From: Ruminococcaceae bacterium UBA6845
GTDB lineage: Bacteria; Bacillota; Clostridia; Oscillospirales; Acutalibacteraceae
DNA: 64,000 nucleotides
Reading direction: 5' to 3'
NCBI GenBank assembly: GCA_002449395.1
Contig: DKDP01000042.1
Location: 57,980 to 121,979, forward strand
In this document: piece by piece, positions 34,504 through 43,588 of the stretch
Layout of the letters: the number at the start of each line of letters is the position of its first letter
How positions within the stretch are numbered: the first letter of the stretch is position 1
Position numbers and translations under genes: made by a program
The notes under the pieces: generated by a model
Database searches by the model: none
What the model was told of the DNA's origin: nothing
The model's input: only the letters and a program-made list of their open reading frames with translations

Positions 34504-35411
34504 TCACATTTTATAAAATTCTTTGAATCCGACTCAAAAACAATCGTGCCGAGAAGGTCGGTTCTGAAATATTCGATACCGAGCGTCTCAAGTCTTTTTG
34601 TTATGACCGAATGAGGATGACCGTAATCGTTATTTGCACCGCAGCAGATAACGGCATATTTCGGGCTGACCGCCCTTAGCCACGCCTCGCTTGATGAGGT
34701 TTTACTGCCGTGATGACCGACATTGAGAACCGTTGCAGAATAGTCGATATTTTTCTTCAAAAGATCCTTTTCCACCGTCGTTGTCGCATCGCCCGTGAAC
34801 ATAACGGATGTATCGCCGTAGCTTATGCGTGAAACAGCCGACATATCGTTAAGATTATCGTAATCCCTCAGCGGAGCAAAAATTTCAAGCGTCATTTCGC
34901 CGTATGAATAGGTTTCTCCCGGCTCTGCGGCGATCACGTTACCCGCATTATCCGACACAGCGGTCAGAAATTTTTCATAGGTCTTGTTTGTCGGGATTAT
35001 CTCCTCGGGAATCTCGGGCATAATCAGATCATCAATTTTAAATTCATACAGGATCTTCGTCATAGCACCCATATGATCCGTGTGCGGATGTGTAACAAGT
35101 ACGCAGTCAAGCTCATCAATTCCGAGGTTTTTAATATAATTTATAACAGTTTGCGCCGCTCCGACCTCGCCCGAATCAACAAGAATCGCTTTCCCGCCGC
35201 ATCTGAGCAATGTGCAGTTACCCTGACCGACGTCAATAAAGCTGACATACATTTTATCGGCACTCGCTTGCTGAGTGTTTCGCAGTCCGCTCTCCTCAAA
35301 TGCCTTGTCAATCGGTATAAGATTCTTGGTCAGAAAAAGCGACAGAACCGCAACAAGAAGCACGGCAACAACTGTAATAATTTTTGAATTAATACTTTTT
35401 CTTCTTTTCAT
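34500..35411 (-). CDS. Membrane-tethered or secreted ComEC-type metallo-beta-lactamase hydrolase
   Basis: This protein has 303 residues from the ATG at 35411. An N-terminal hydrophobic segment (IITVVAVLLVAVLSLFL) anchors or exports it. The metallo-beta-lactamase domain is of the ComEC C-terminal type: YVSFIDVGQGNCTLLRCGG, then the intact metal motif THPHTDHMGA, FTGDAT, NVGHHGSKTSSS, and a final GHPHS. All metal ligands are present. Proteins of this type are thought to degrade DNA or phosphodiesters outside the cell. It overlaps the 3' end of ygiQ by 23 nt and so is read from the ftsK-ygiQ transcript. A longer frame to 35471 is less likely. Confidence 0.92.
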   Translation of the reverse strand: MKRRKSINSKIITVVAVLLVAVLSLFLTKNLIPIDKAFEESGLRNTQQASADKMYVSFIDVGQGNCTLLRCGGKAILVDSGEVGAAQTVINYIKNLGIDELDCVLVTHPHTDHMGAMTKILYEFKIDDLIMPEIPEEIIPTNKTYEKFLTAVSDNAGNVIAAEPGETYSYGEMTLEIFAPLRDYDNLNDMSAVSRISYGDTSVMFTGDATTTVEKDLLKKNIDYSATVLNVGHHGSKTSSSEAWLRAVSPKYAVICCGANNDYGHPHSVITKRLETLGIEYFRTDLLGTIVFESDSKNFIKCD

Positions 35412-37239
35412 ATTTCTTCGTATTGTAGCCGCTGCGTTTATTGTTCTGAATATTGCGCTTAGGCTGAACAAGACATTTTTCCGAATATCCGATCAGGTCA
35501 TGCCTGCCCGCCTTTCTCAAAGCCTCTTCGCAAAGATCACGGTTTTTCGGATCGTAATACTGCAAAAGTGCACGCTGTAAAGACTTGTCGTGCGGTGTTT
35601 TCGCAACATAGACTTCTTTCATTGTGTATGGATCAAGTCCCGTATAAAACATACAGGTTGAGATCGTGCCGGGCGTTGGGTAGAAATCCTGCACCTGTTC
35701 CGGTCTGATATGCCGTTTTTTTAGGAAAACAGCAAGTTCCACCGCATCCTTTAGAGTTGAACCCGGGTGAGACGACATAAGATAAGGGACAAGATACTGT
35801 TCCTTACCGACGGAATTTGTGATCTCAAAATATTTCTTTGAAAATTCAATATATGCCTCGATATGCGGTTTACCCATTTTATCAAGAACCGCCGCCGAGC
35901 AATGCTCAGGTGCAACCTTGAGCTGTCCGCTGACGTGATATTTTACAAGCTCACGGAAGAAAGTATCGTCGGGATCCTTCAGCATATAGTCATATCTGAT
36001 TCCCGAGCGTATAAAGACTTTTTTGACCTTCGGCAAACTTCTTACGGTTCTTAAAATATCGAGATATTCGCTGTGATCCGCTTTCAGTGCCTTACACGGA
36101 GTCGGCGCAAGGCATTTCTTACCCTTGCAAAGTCCTTTTTCAAGCTGAACGAGACAGCTCGTGCGTCGAAAATTTGCGGTCGGACCGCCGATATCGTGAA
36201 TATATCCCTTGAAATTCGGCTTCTCGGTGAGCAATTTTGCTTCGTTTATGATTGATTCCTTGCTTCGTGTTGTGACAAATCTGCCCTGATGAAAAGCGAT
36301 TGAGCAGAAATTGCACGCACCGAAGCACCCACGGTTATGGGTTATCGAAAACTCGACCTCTTCAATTGCAGGAACACCGCCCATTTTTTCATAGCTCGGG
36401 TGGTATGCCCTCTCGTAAGGCAGAGAGTAGACCCAATCCATCTCCTCCTGAGTGAGCGGAGGCATCGGCGGATTCTGTACAAGCATACGGTTGCCGTGAC
36501 GCTGTTTAATGAGCTTGCCTCTGATATGATCCTGCTCATCCTGCTGAATACGGCAGGAAACGGCATACTCTTTCTTGCTCTTGCAAACATTCTCGTATGA
36601 CGGACATTCGGCGCCGTAAAGAGGAGTATCGTGAACATCGCAGGCGTAAGCGGTACCTCTGACATCGGTAATCGAGCTTATCGGCTCGCCGTTTGAAAGT
36701 CTGCGGCAAATTTCAATAGTCTGATTTTCGCCCATACCGTAGGAAATAAGATCAGCCTGAGAATCAAAAAGAATACTCCTGCGAATTTTATCATCCCAAT
36801 AATCGTAATGAGCAAAACGTCGAAGCGACGCCTCAAGACCGCCGATAATGATCGGCACATCGCCGTAAAGCTCCCGAATTTTATTGCAATAAACAATGAC
36901 CGCCCTGTCGGGTCTCAGTCCCATAACTTTTCCCGGGGAATATGCGTCCTGGCTGCGGTGCTTCTTTGCCGCAGTATAATGGGCAACCATAGAGTCAATA
37001 TTGCCCGACGAAACCATAAAGCCGAGCTTCGGTCTGCCGAAACGGAGAAAATCATCGTTTTTTCTCCAATCGGGCTGGCTGAGAAATGCCACACGGTAGC
37101 CCTCAGCCTCCATAACTCTTGTAATAATAGCCGCGCCGAAGCTCGGATGGTCGACATATGCGTCGCCCGAGACGTAGACAAAGTCTACCTCGTCCCATCC
37201 TCTTTCTTTAACTTCTTCTGCGGTTATCGGTAAAAACAT
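35389..37239 (-). CDS. YgiQ-family radical SAM protein
   Basis: This is a 616-residue radical-SAM protein of the UPF0313/YgiQ family. It starts MFLPITAEEVKERGWDEVDF, typical of YgiQ. The radical-SAM cluster motif is CFGACNFC (about residue 310). The central part contains the DIGGPTANF segment, and the end is a Lys/Arg-rich basic tail (about 590-616). The reaction is unknown for the family. The SD AGAGG is 8 nt from the ATG, and it begins 3 nt after the ftsK stop codon, so it is coupled to ftsK. No stop or frameshift is seen. Confidence 0.93.
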   Translation of the reverse strand: MFLPITAEEVKERGWDEVDFVYVSGDAYVDHPSFGAAIITRVMEAEGYRVAFLSQPDWRKNDDFLRFGRPKLGFMVSSGNIDSMVAHYTAAKKHRSQDAYSPGKVMGLRPDRAVIVYCNKIRELYGDVPIIIGGLEASLRRFAHYDYWDDKIRRSILFDSQADLISYGMGENQTIEICRRLSNGEPISSITDVRGTAYACDVHDTPLYGAECPSYENVCKSKKEYAVSCRIQQDEQDHIRGKLIKQRHGNRMLVQNPPMPPLTQEEMDWVYSLPYERAYHPSYEKMGGVPAIEEVEFSITHNRGCFGACNFCSIAFHQGRFVTTRSKESIINEAKLLTEKPNFKGYIHDIGGPTANFRRTSCLVQLEKGLCKGKKCLAPTPCKALKADHSEYLDILRTVRSLPKVKKVFIRSGIRYDYMLKDPDDTFFRELVKYHVSGQLKVAPEHCSAAVLDKMGKPHIEAYIEFSKKYFEITNSVGKEQYLVPYLMSSHPGSTLKDAVELAVFLKKRHIRPEQVQDFYPTPGTISTCMFYTGLDPYTMKEVYVAKTPHDKSLQRALLQYYDPKNRDLCEEALRKAGRHDLIGYSEKCLVQPKRNIQNNKRSGYNTKKYEKKKKY

Positions 37240-37242
37240 AAA

Positions 37243-39846
37243 TTATTCCTCTTCGTCCTCGTCAAATGACTCCGTCTCAATCGGATTTTCGATCGGAGCG
37301 GAAGCATTTCCGAGTGCATTCATTTCCATCCACTGCTGTTTCGAGATGAGTACCTTCCTTGGCTTACTGCCCTCAAACGGACCGACAATCTGCCGCTGTT
37401 CGAGCTCATCTATAATTCTTGCCGCACGGGCATAGCCTAATTTCAGCTTGCGCTGTAAGAGCGTTGTCGACGCCATCTGCGCCTCAACAACAACCTCGAT
37501 CGCCTTAGGAATCATTTCATCGCCGCCGTCGCCCGAATCACTGTCGGAAGATGAAGATGATGCGGACGGCTTCTTTTCGATAACCGCCTGACGCTCGATT
37601 TCTTCCATAACGCTCTCGTCGTATTTCTTTTCCTCGCCCTGGTTCTTGATGAATTTAACTACGCTTTCAACCTCTTCATCCGAAAGGAAGCATCCCTGAA
37701 CACGGATAGGCTTTGAAACGCCGACGGGGCTGAACAGCATATCGCCGTTACCGAGGAGCTTTTCCGCACCTGCCGTATCAATAATTGTTCTTGAATCGAC
37801 CTGCGATGAAACGGAAAGAGCAATTCGGCTCGGAATGTTCGCCTTGATAATACCGGTAATAACGTTAACGGACGGTCTCTGCGTTGCGATGACAAGGTGC
37901 ATACCTGCCGCACGAGCCATCTGTGCAAGACGGCAGATCGAATCCTCGACCTCATTCGGCGCCGCCATCATAAGGTCGGACAGCTCGTCGATAAAGATAA
38001 CGATATGCGGCATCGGAGTAAGCGTCTCGCTTGTCTCGGCGAGCTTATTAAAGCCCTTAATATCCCTGACGGCATTCTCCGAAAACATCTTGTAGCGCTG
38101 AAGCATTTCTGTAACCGCCCAGCCGAGCGCACCTGCCGCCTTTCTCGGGTCGGAAACAACAGGTACAAGAAGATGCGGAATACCGTTGTAAATCGTAAAC
38201 TCAACCTGCTTCGGGTCAATCATAAGGAGCTTGACCTCGTCGGGATTGGAATTGTAAAGAATGCTGACGATCATCGAGTTAAGACAAACCGATTTACCTG
38301 AACCCGTCGTACCTGCAATAAGGAGGTGCGGCATTTTGGCGATATCGGCGCAGATTGTGTTACCCGTAATATCCTTGCCGAGGGCAACATTCAGCTTGCT
38401 CTTTGCATTCTTATAAACAGGCGTTTCGATAATCTCTCTAAGAGATACGGTGGCTCTGTTTTTATTCGGAATTTCAATGCCGATTGCCGACTTATTCGGA
38501 ATCGGAGCCTCAATTCTGACGCCCGACGCCGCCAATGCAAGCGCAATATCGTCAGAAAGGCTTGTGATTTTGCTGATCTTAACCCCTGCCGCAGGCTGAA
38601 GCTCATAACGTGTAACGGACGGACCACGGCAAATATCAACAATCTTGGTCGAAACTCCGAAGCTGTTGAGCGTATCAACGAGCTTTGTTGCGTTATTCTT
38701 AAGTTCCTCCTCATAATTCATCGCGCCTGCGTTGTTCGCATATTCAAGACACTCAACAGGCGGTTTCTGATAGGTGTGGAAAACCTGGGCAGGTTCGTTA
38801 TTCTTCTCTGTCTTTTCGGGTTTGATTTCCCTCTTAGGCTCAGCTTTAGGCTTGTCCTTCGGCTTAGCTGTTCCGTTGACCTTTTTAATAATCTCATCGA
38901 GCGGGAGCTGAGGCTCGGCAGCCGAAACCTCGGGCTCGGGCTTGATGTCCTCAAACCTTTTAACTTCACTCTTTGTCGGCTTAATATCCTGCTTCTTTGC
39001 ATTTCCGACCAGCTCGTCAATATACATTTCATCGTCGGGCTCAGTGCCGTAAGCCTCGGGGCCGATATCAACGGGCACATACGGCTTTTTCTTTCTTATG
39101 AACGGAGTTTGATCTCCGCTCTCAAGAGCTTCACGGTGATCCTTGTGAATCTGCTTTGCTGAATCAACCTTTTCTTTGATTGCAAGATAAATTCCGAGCA
39201 GTGTGCCGCCCGTAACAAACATAACCGTTGCAAGGAAAAGAACTATAAGTACAATCGCCGCAGCCGTTTTGCCGAAGAGCATTTCGGGCACTCCGCCGAA
39301 AACCGCACCGATAACACCGCCGCTGTGCACCGTAACCGTATCACGCAGATTCCATACATATTCAATCTGATCCTTTATCTCGCCCGCATACAGCGCATCC
39401 GAGAATACGTGGACAATACCGGAAAGAATTGCCGTTGCAAGCGACGCACCGATCAGTCTGCCTCTAAGAGCCTTGACCGATTTCTCGGAAACGATCGTAA
39501 TTACAATATATATGAGCATAAGCGGCCAAACGTATGCACAAATTCCCGAAAGTCCGAAAAGAAAGTTGTGGAACGCAAGCCATACCCTCTCGCCCTTTAT
39601 AAACGTTGCCGCAAGGAGAATAGCAGTTACTGCAGAGAGAATTATTGCAACTCTCTGGCGGTAAACCTCGGGCGATACAGTCCTTTTCTGCCGACCGACA
39701 TTCTGCTTTGAATCAGCCGTGCTTTTTTTCGTCTGCTTGGATGCAGTCGGCTTTTTGTTCTGAGAAGAATTTTTCGGTTTTGACGAAGTCGTTTTCTTCT
39801 TAGCTGACGACGTATTTTTCTTTTTATTCTGATTATTTGCCGCCAT
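37243..39846 (-). CDS. ftsK: DNA translocase FtsK/SpoIIIE
   Basis: This is a hexameric membrane DNA pump that clears chromosomes from the division or sporulation septum. The 867-residue protein starts with a basic Lys/Ser/Thr linker (about 1-60), then four membrane helices (about 65-225), a Pro/Lys/Glu linker (about 240-370), and the motor. Walker A is LIAGTTGSGKSVCLN and Walker B is VIFIDELSDLMM. The C-terminal gamma winged helix (about 790-850) has LLQRKLKLGYARAARIIDELE. A Ser-rich stretch separates motor and gamma domains. Its promoter (39904-39932) is divergent from the epimerase promoter. SD GGAGGG, 4 nt from ATG. Confidence 0.96.
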   Translation of the reverse strand: MAANNQNKKKNTSSAKKKTTSSKPKNSSQNKKPTASKQTKKSTADSKQNVGRQKRTVSPEVYRQRVAIILSAVTAILLAATFIKGERVWLAFHNFLFGLSGICAYVWPLMLIYIVITIVSEKSVKALRGRLIGASLATAILSGIVHVFSDALYAGEIKDQIEYVWNLRDTVTVHSGGVIGAVFGGVPEMLFGKTAAAIVLIVLFLATVMFVTGGTLLGIYLAIKEKVDSAKQIHKDHREALESGDQTPFIRKKKPYVPVDIGPEAYGTEPDDEMYIDELVGNAKKQDIKPTKSEVKRFEDIKPEPEVSAAEPQLPLDEIIKKVNGTAKPKDKPKAEPKREIKPEKTEKNNEPAQVFHTYQKPPVECLEYANNAGAMNYEEELKNNATKLVDTLNSFGVSTKIVDICRGPSVTRYELQPAAGVKISKITSLSDDIALALAASGVRIEAPIPNKSAIGIEIPNKNRATVSLREIIETPVYKNAKSKLNVALGKDITGNTICADIAKMPHLLIAGTTGSGKSVCLNSMIVSILYNSNPDEVKLLMIDPKQVEFTIYNGIPHLLVPVVSDPRKAAGALGWAVTEMLQRYKMFSENAVRDIKGFNKLAETSETLTPMPHIVIFIDELSDLMMAAPNEVEDSICRLAQMARAAGMHLVIATQRPSVNVITGIIKANIPSRIALSVSSQVDSRTIIDTAGAEKLLGNGDMLFSPVGVSKPIRVQGCFLSDEEVESVVKFIKNQGEEKKYDESVMEEIERQAVIEKKPSASSSSSDSDSGDGGDEMIPKAIEVVVEAQMASTTLLQRKLKLGYARAARIIDELEQRQIVGPFEGSKPRKVLISKQQWMEMNALGNASAPIENPIETESFDEDEEE

Positions 39847-39903
39847 ATTTCCCTCCGAAATATATAAAAATATAATAATACATAATGACCCAATATCTTG
39901 TAT

Positions 39904-39932
39904 ATAATACCATTTTTAGCTACAAATATCAA
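39904..39932 (-). promoter_or_regulatory. Sigma-A-type promoter for ftsK
   Basis: On the minus strand TTGATA (39932-39927), a 17-nt spacer and TATTAT (39909-39904). It is 58 nt upstream of the ftsK ATG. Confidence 0.65.
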
Positions 39933-39940
39933 TATGTTTA

Positions 39941-39969
39941 TTGATTTTTTTTGAAGGATTGTATATAAT
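39941..39969 (+). promoter_or_regulatory. Sigma-A-type promoter for the aldose epimerase gene
   Basis: TTGATT (39941-39946), a 17-nt spacer and TATAAT (39964-39969), 28 nt before the GTG start. It is back to back with the ftsK promoter. Confidence 0.75.
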
Positions 39970-39996
39970 TAAGAAAACAAGCAAAGGAGTGTTAAC

Positions 39997-40851
39997 GTGA
40001 ACTATACTTTAAATAACAAATCGGTAAGTATTTCCGTCAAAAAATACGGTGCCGAGCTTTCATCATTCAAGTCGCTTGACACATCAATCGAATATCTTTG
40101 GCAGGGCAACCCGGATGTCTGGTACGGTCAGTCCCCTATCCTCTTCCCGATCGTCGGCACACTGCTTGACAACAAATGCAAAATCGACGGCAAGGAATAT
40201 GAGATGTTCCGTCACGGAATCGCAAGAAAAAGAGACTTTGAATTAAAGGAGCAGGGCGAGGATCACCTTACGCTTACTCAGAGCTGGAATGACGAATCGC
40301 TTGAACGCTATCCATACAAGTACATATTTGACATTGAGTTTAAGCTCGACGGCAAAAAGTTGACCGTCACACATACAATTAAAAATGCCGACAGCAAGAC
40401 TATGTATTTTTCAATCGGTGCGCATCCGGGATTCAACTGCAAAATCGGCGACAGGCTTGAATTTGCCGAGCCGGAAACACTTGTATGCGAGAAGATCGAC
40501 AGTGATTCGATCCTTGACGGAAAGCATTATCCGACGCTCGATAACGAAAATACGATCGTTATCACAAAGGATATCTTCGACGGCGACGCTCTTATCCTTT
40601 CCGGAATGAAATCCGACACCATTTATCTCAGGAGCGATTTCCGCCCGCAGTCGATAAAATTCAACTTCGGCAAGGCACCCGTTCTCGGAATTTGGGCAAA
40701 GCCGGGCGCCGAATACGTCTGTATTGAGCCGTGGTACGGAATAAACGATTCAAGAGAGATCAAGGAGGATTTCTCACAGAAACGTCTTATTCAAAAGCTC
40801 GAGCCGGGCGAAGAATTTGTTTTCCCCTGGAGCGCAGAGATAATCGAATAA
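39997..40851 (+). CDS. Aldose 1-epimerase family protein (LacX-like)
   Basis: This 284-residue galactose-mutarotase-fold protein belongs to the LacX-like group. Family features are YGAELSSFKS near the start, LFPIVGTLLDNK, the catalytic-type His in FSIGAHPGFNC, and a Glu in YVCIEPWYGI near the end. It is likely to interconvert alpha and beta forms of a hexose or a hexose phosphate; the exact sugar is unknown. The start is GTG at 39997 with AAAGGAG 6 nt upstream. It is a single-gene unit with its own promoter and terminator. Confidence 0.92.
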   Translation: MNYTLNNKSVSISVKKYGAELSSFKSLDTSIEYLWQGNPDVWYGQSPILFPIVGTLLDNKCKIDGKEYEMFRHGIARKRDFELKEQGEDHLTLTQSWNDESLERYPYKYIFDIEFKLDGKKLTVTHTIKNADSKTMYFSIGAHPGFNCKIGDRLEFAEPETLVCEKIDSDSILDGKHYPTLDNENTIVITKDIFDGDALILSGMKSDTIYLRSDFRPQSIKFNFGKAPVLGIWAKPGAEYVCIEPWYGINDSREIKEDFSQKRLIQKLEPGEEFVFPWSAEIIE

Positions 40852-40859
40852 AAAAATAT

Positions 40860-40886
40860 CGCATTCGGCAGATAAAACCGAATGCG
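40860..40886. terminator. Bidirectional terminator between epimerase and LRR genes
   Basis: A perfect 9-bp stem (CGCATTCGG/CCGAATGCG) with a 9-nt loop. It is followed by AATTTTTTATTTT on the plus strand and by ATATTTTTTT on the minus strand. It can end both converging genes. Confidence 0.9.
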
Positions 40887-40892
40887 AATTTT

Positions 40893-41810
40893 TTATTTTA
40901 TAAGTTCAACCTTGATTCCTTTGTCCTTTGCGTAATCTTCAGCCTTTGAGCCTGATGTCGTTCTGATCACAAGGTCGGTATCAATACTTCCGTCGGATTT
41001 TATAAAAGCGTTATTGTCAATTGTTTTGACCGACGACGGAATTGTGATTTCCTTAATCCCCGATTGAAGCGTGATTACGGAGGAAATCTGATTCACGCTT
41101 TCGGGGAACTCAATCTTTTTGAGATTTGAGCAGAGAACAAAAATTCCCTGAGGAACAACCTTGATCTTATTTGAAAATGTGAACTCTGTCAAATTCTTGC
41201 AGCTGAAAAAAGCAAGCGGCATAATCGTCTCCACCGAGTCGGGGCAGGTGTAACTGCCGAGCTTCGCATACGGCAAAGCAAAATATAATTTTTTCATATC
41301 CGATGAAAAGAGCACATCGTCCTTAATCGCAAAATTGCTTCCGTCCTCAAGCTCAACCTTTTTCAGCGAGGAACAGTTTGCGAAAATACTTACGCCTAGC
41401 TTTTCAATACTCTTCGGCAGAGTTATCTCCTCAAGCGACGTACAATCGCCGAAGCAATTTTCGTCAATGTTGAGAATTGACTTTCCGAGCTTAACGGTTC
41501 TAAGGGATTTGCAGCCGCTGAAAGCGCTTTTACCGATATAGGTCACATTATTACCGATTTCAACGGATGTGATATCGCTGTCTTCAAAAGCGTTCGTGTC
41601 AATCTGGGTAACCTTTTTTCCTCTCAGCTTTGACGGAATCTTAATATCCTTGCTGTCTCCGCTGTACGCCGTGATTATTACGGTACCCTTTTCGGTTCCG
41701 TCAACATATTCAAACTCCGATTTATCCCATTTAAAATAAATCATAATCGCCGACGCACCGACAATCAAGACGGCAAGTGTAAAGCATAAAACCTTAATTG
41801 CATTTTTCAT
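40893..41810 (-). CDS. BspA-like leucine-rich-repeat surface protein
   Basis: This 305-residue protein has an N-terminal export or anchor helix (IKVLCFTLAVLIVGASAIMIYF). A solenoid of LRR_5 (BspA, TpLRR) repeats of about 23 residues follows, seen in units such as VTYIGKSAFSGCKSLRTVKL, CFGDCTSLEEITLP, IFANCSSLKKVEL and AFFSCKNLTEFTF. Such proteins are common outer-surface proteins in gut Clostridia, with adhesion suggested but mostly untested. It lies 14 nt after the GH13 gene and shares its promoter. The SD AAAGGTG is 7 nt from the ATG. The link with glucosidase is co-expression only. Confidence 0.88.
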   Translation of the reverse strand: MKNAIKVLCFTLAVLIVGASAIMIYFKWDKSEFEYVDGTEKGTVIITAYSGDSKDIKIPSKLRGKKVTQIDTNAFEDSDITSVEIGNNVTYIGKSAFSGCKSLRTVKLGKSILNIDENCFGDCTSLEEITLPKSIEKLGVSIFANCSSLKKVELEDGSNFAIKDDVLFSSDMKKLYFALPYAKLGSYTCPDSVETIMPLAFFSCKNLTEFTFSNKIKVVPQGIFVLCSNLKKIEFPESVNQISSVITLQSGIKEITIPSSVKTIDNNAFIKSDGSIDTDLVIRTTSGSKAEDYAKDKGIKVELIK

Positions 41811-41824
41811 AATATTTCACCTTT

Positions 41825-43495
41825 TCAGAACATATATACTCTGACTTCATACGGTTTTGTTACAAAGCCGTTGTTGACAATTTTATTGTCGGAATAATTG
41901 GAAAGAACAAGCTGACCGTCGGAAAGATTGTATCCTTTCGGCGCTTTGAACTTAACCGAACCCTCCTTAAAGGAGCATACGACGAGCACTCTTCTGTCTC
42001 CAAGGACTCTTTCATACGTGTAAAGGAACGGATTGAGATGGTCGTATTCCTTGTATTTACCGTATATCAGAACCTCATTTTCTTTTCTGAGCTTGATCAG
42101 CTTTTTATAGAAATTGAGAATTGAATCGGGATTCTTAAGATCGTCCTCAACGTTGATCTCTTTATAGTTCGGGTTGATGTTGAACCACGGCTTACCTGTT
42201 GTAAAGCCCGCATTCTCCGCCTCGGACCACTGAACGGGCGTTCTTGCATTCTCACGGCTGACATCCTTGGCGAGCTTGAGAAAACGCTTTTCGCTGTAAC
42301 CGAGCTTCTTAAAGACCTTCCAGTTGTTGAATGTCATAACATCCTTATAATCGGAAATTTTGTCAAAGAGCAGGTTTGTCATACCGATTTCCTGTCCCTG
42401 ATAAATAAACGGAGTACCGCAAAGCAGGAAATACATAGCGGCAAGCATTTTTCCGCTCTCAACACGGTAATTTATATTGCCGTAGCGCTCAATAATACGT
42501 GCGTGATCGTGGTTTTCGATATAGAGACAATTCCAGCCCTTGCCGTAAAGTCCGTACTGCCACTTTGAAAGCGTGGACTTCAGCTTGATAAGATTAAACG
42601 GAGTCTTTACCCAGTCAACCATAAAGCAGTTGGCATTCATATGCTCAAAGGAAATCATCATATTGAGCTTCTGATTCGGTCCCTCGGTGACAAAATCCTT
42701 TGCCATTTTAATATCTGACATAGGACCCTCGCCGACGGTGAAGCAGTCGTAATGATCGTAAACGTCACGCTTAAATTCGTCGAGATATTCCTCAAGATGC
42801 GGTCCGTGCTTATAATGCTCAACGCCTGTCGCAACAGGAAGCGGAATACCGTTCGGCAGTCCCTCCTGCTTTGAAATAAATGTAATAACGTCCTCACGGA
42901 ATCCGTCAACGCCCATATCGAGCCAGTATCGCATAATGTCCTTGACCTCTTGACGAACTTTCGGATTGTCCATATTGAGGTCGGGCTGTTTCTTTGCAAA
43001 AACGTGGAGATAATACTCGTCGATATCGGGATTGTATTCCCACGCTCCGCCCTCAAAGGTCGAAAGCCAGTTGTTAGGCGGATTCTTGCCCTTGCCCTTG
43101 CGCCAGATATAATAGTCGTGATACGGATTGTCAACGCTCTTTGCGCTCTCCTTGAACCATTCGTGTTCGTCGGAGGTGTGATTAACGACAAGATCCATAA
43201 AAACTCTCATCCCACGTTCGTGAGCGCCGTCAAGAATCTTTTTGAAATCATCAAGCGTACCGAACTCGGGATTAATGTTTCTGTAATCCGAAATATCGTA
43301 GCCGTAGTCGGCATTCGGAGTGGGATAAATCGGAGAGAACCATATACCGTCAACGCCGAGCTCCTTGAGATAATCGAGCTTGCTGTATACTCCGGGCAAA
43401 TCACCTATGCCGTCGCCGTTGCTGTCGCAAAAGCTCCTTGTCCAGATCTGATAAACGCACATTTCCTTGTACCATTTTTTCTTGATATCTGCCAT
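41825..43495 (-). CDS. GH13 alpha-glucosidase (oligo-1,6-glucosidase-like)
   Basis: This cytoplasmic 556-residue alpha-amylase-family enzyme has no signal peptide. GH13 motifs in order: VFMDLVVNHTSDEH (region I), GFREDVITFI with the nucleophile Asp (region II), FTVGEGPMSD with the acid/base Glu (region III), and YIENHDHARI with the third Asp (region IV). The TPNADYGYDISDY segment is typical of oligo-1,6-glucosidases and related alpha-glucosidases. It probably hydrolyses isomaltose or panose-type oligosaccharides; specificity inside the family cannot be fixed from sequence. Promoter at 43533-43561; SD GGGGTG, 6 nt from ATG. The LRR gene is downstream. Confidence 0.93.
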   Translation of the reverse strand: MADIKKKWYKEMCVYQIWTRSFCDSNGDGIGDLPGVYSKLDYLKELGVDGIWFSPIYPTPNADYGYDISDYRNINPEFGTLDDFKKILDGAHERGMRVFMDLVVNHTSDEHEWFKESAKSVDNPYHDYYIWRKGKGKNPPNNWLSTFEGGAWEYNPDIDEYYLHVFAKKQPDLNMDNPKVRQEVKDIMRYWLDMGVDGFREDVITFISKQEGLPNGIPLPVATGVEHYKHGPHLEEYLDEFKRDVYDHYDCFTVGEGPMSDIKMAKDFVTEGPNQKLNMMISFEHMNANCFMVDWVKTPFNLIKLKSTLSKWQYGLYGKGWNCLYIENHDHARIIERYGNINYRVESGKMLAAMYFLLCGTPFIYQGQEIGMTNLLFDKISDYKDVMTFNNWKVFKKLGYSEKRFLKLAKDVSRENARTPVQWSEAENAGFTTGKPWFNINPNYKEINVEDDLKNPDSILNFYKKLIKLRKENEVLIYGKYKEYDHLNPFLYTYERVLGDRRVLVVCSFKEGSVKFKAPKGYNLSDGQLVLSNYSDNKIVNNGFVTKPYEVRVYMF

Positions 43496-43532
43496 ATAAT
43501 CACCCCGATAATTTTCATAATATTGTTAATTT

Positions 43533-43561
43533 ATTATATCATATGACATCGTCAATATCAA
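43533..43561 (-). promoter_or_regulatory. Sigma-A-type promoter for the GH13-LRR operon
   Basis: On the minus strand TTGATA (43561-43556), a 17-nt spacer and TATAAT (43538-43533), 38 nt before the ATG. Its -35 abuts the terminator of the preceding small gene. Confidence 0.75.
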
Positions 43562-43588
43562 TAAAAAAATGACCGTATGAAACGGTCA
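43562..43588 (-). terminator. Terminator after the 89-aa gene
   Basis: On the minus strand TGACCGT pairs with ACGGTCA (7 bp, 5-nt loop) and seven U follow. The first arm begins with the TGA stop codon of the 89-aa frame, so the terminator directly caps that gene. Confidence 0.85.

Noticed and set aside
38326..39162. Plus-strand frame (278 codons) opposite ftsK
   Set aside because: Antisense to the ftsK linker and motor; composition is that of a reverse translation of ftsK codons, with no promoter or ribosome site.
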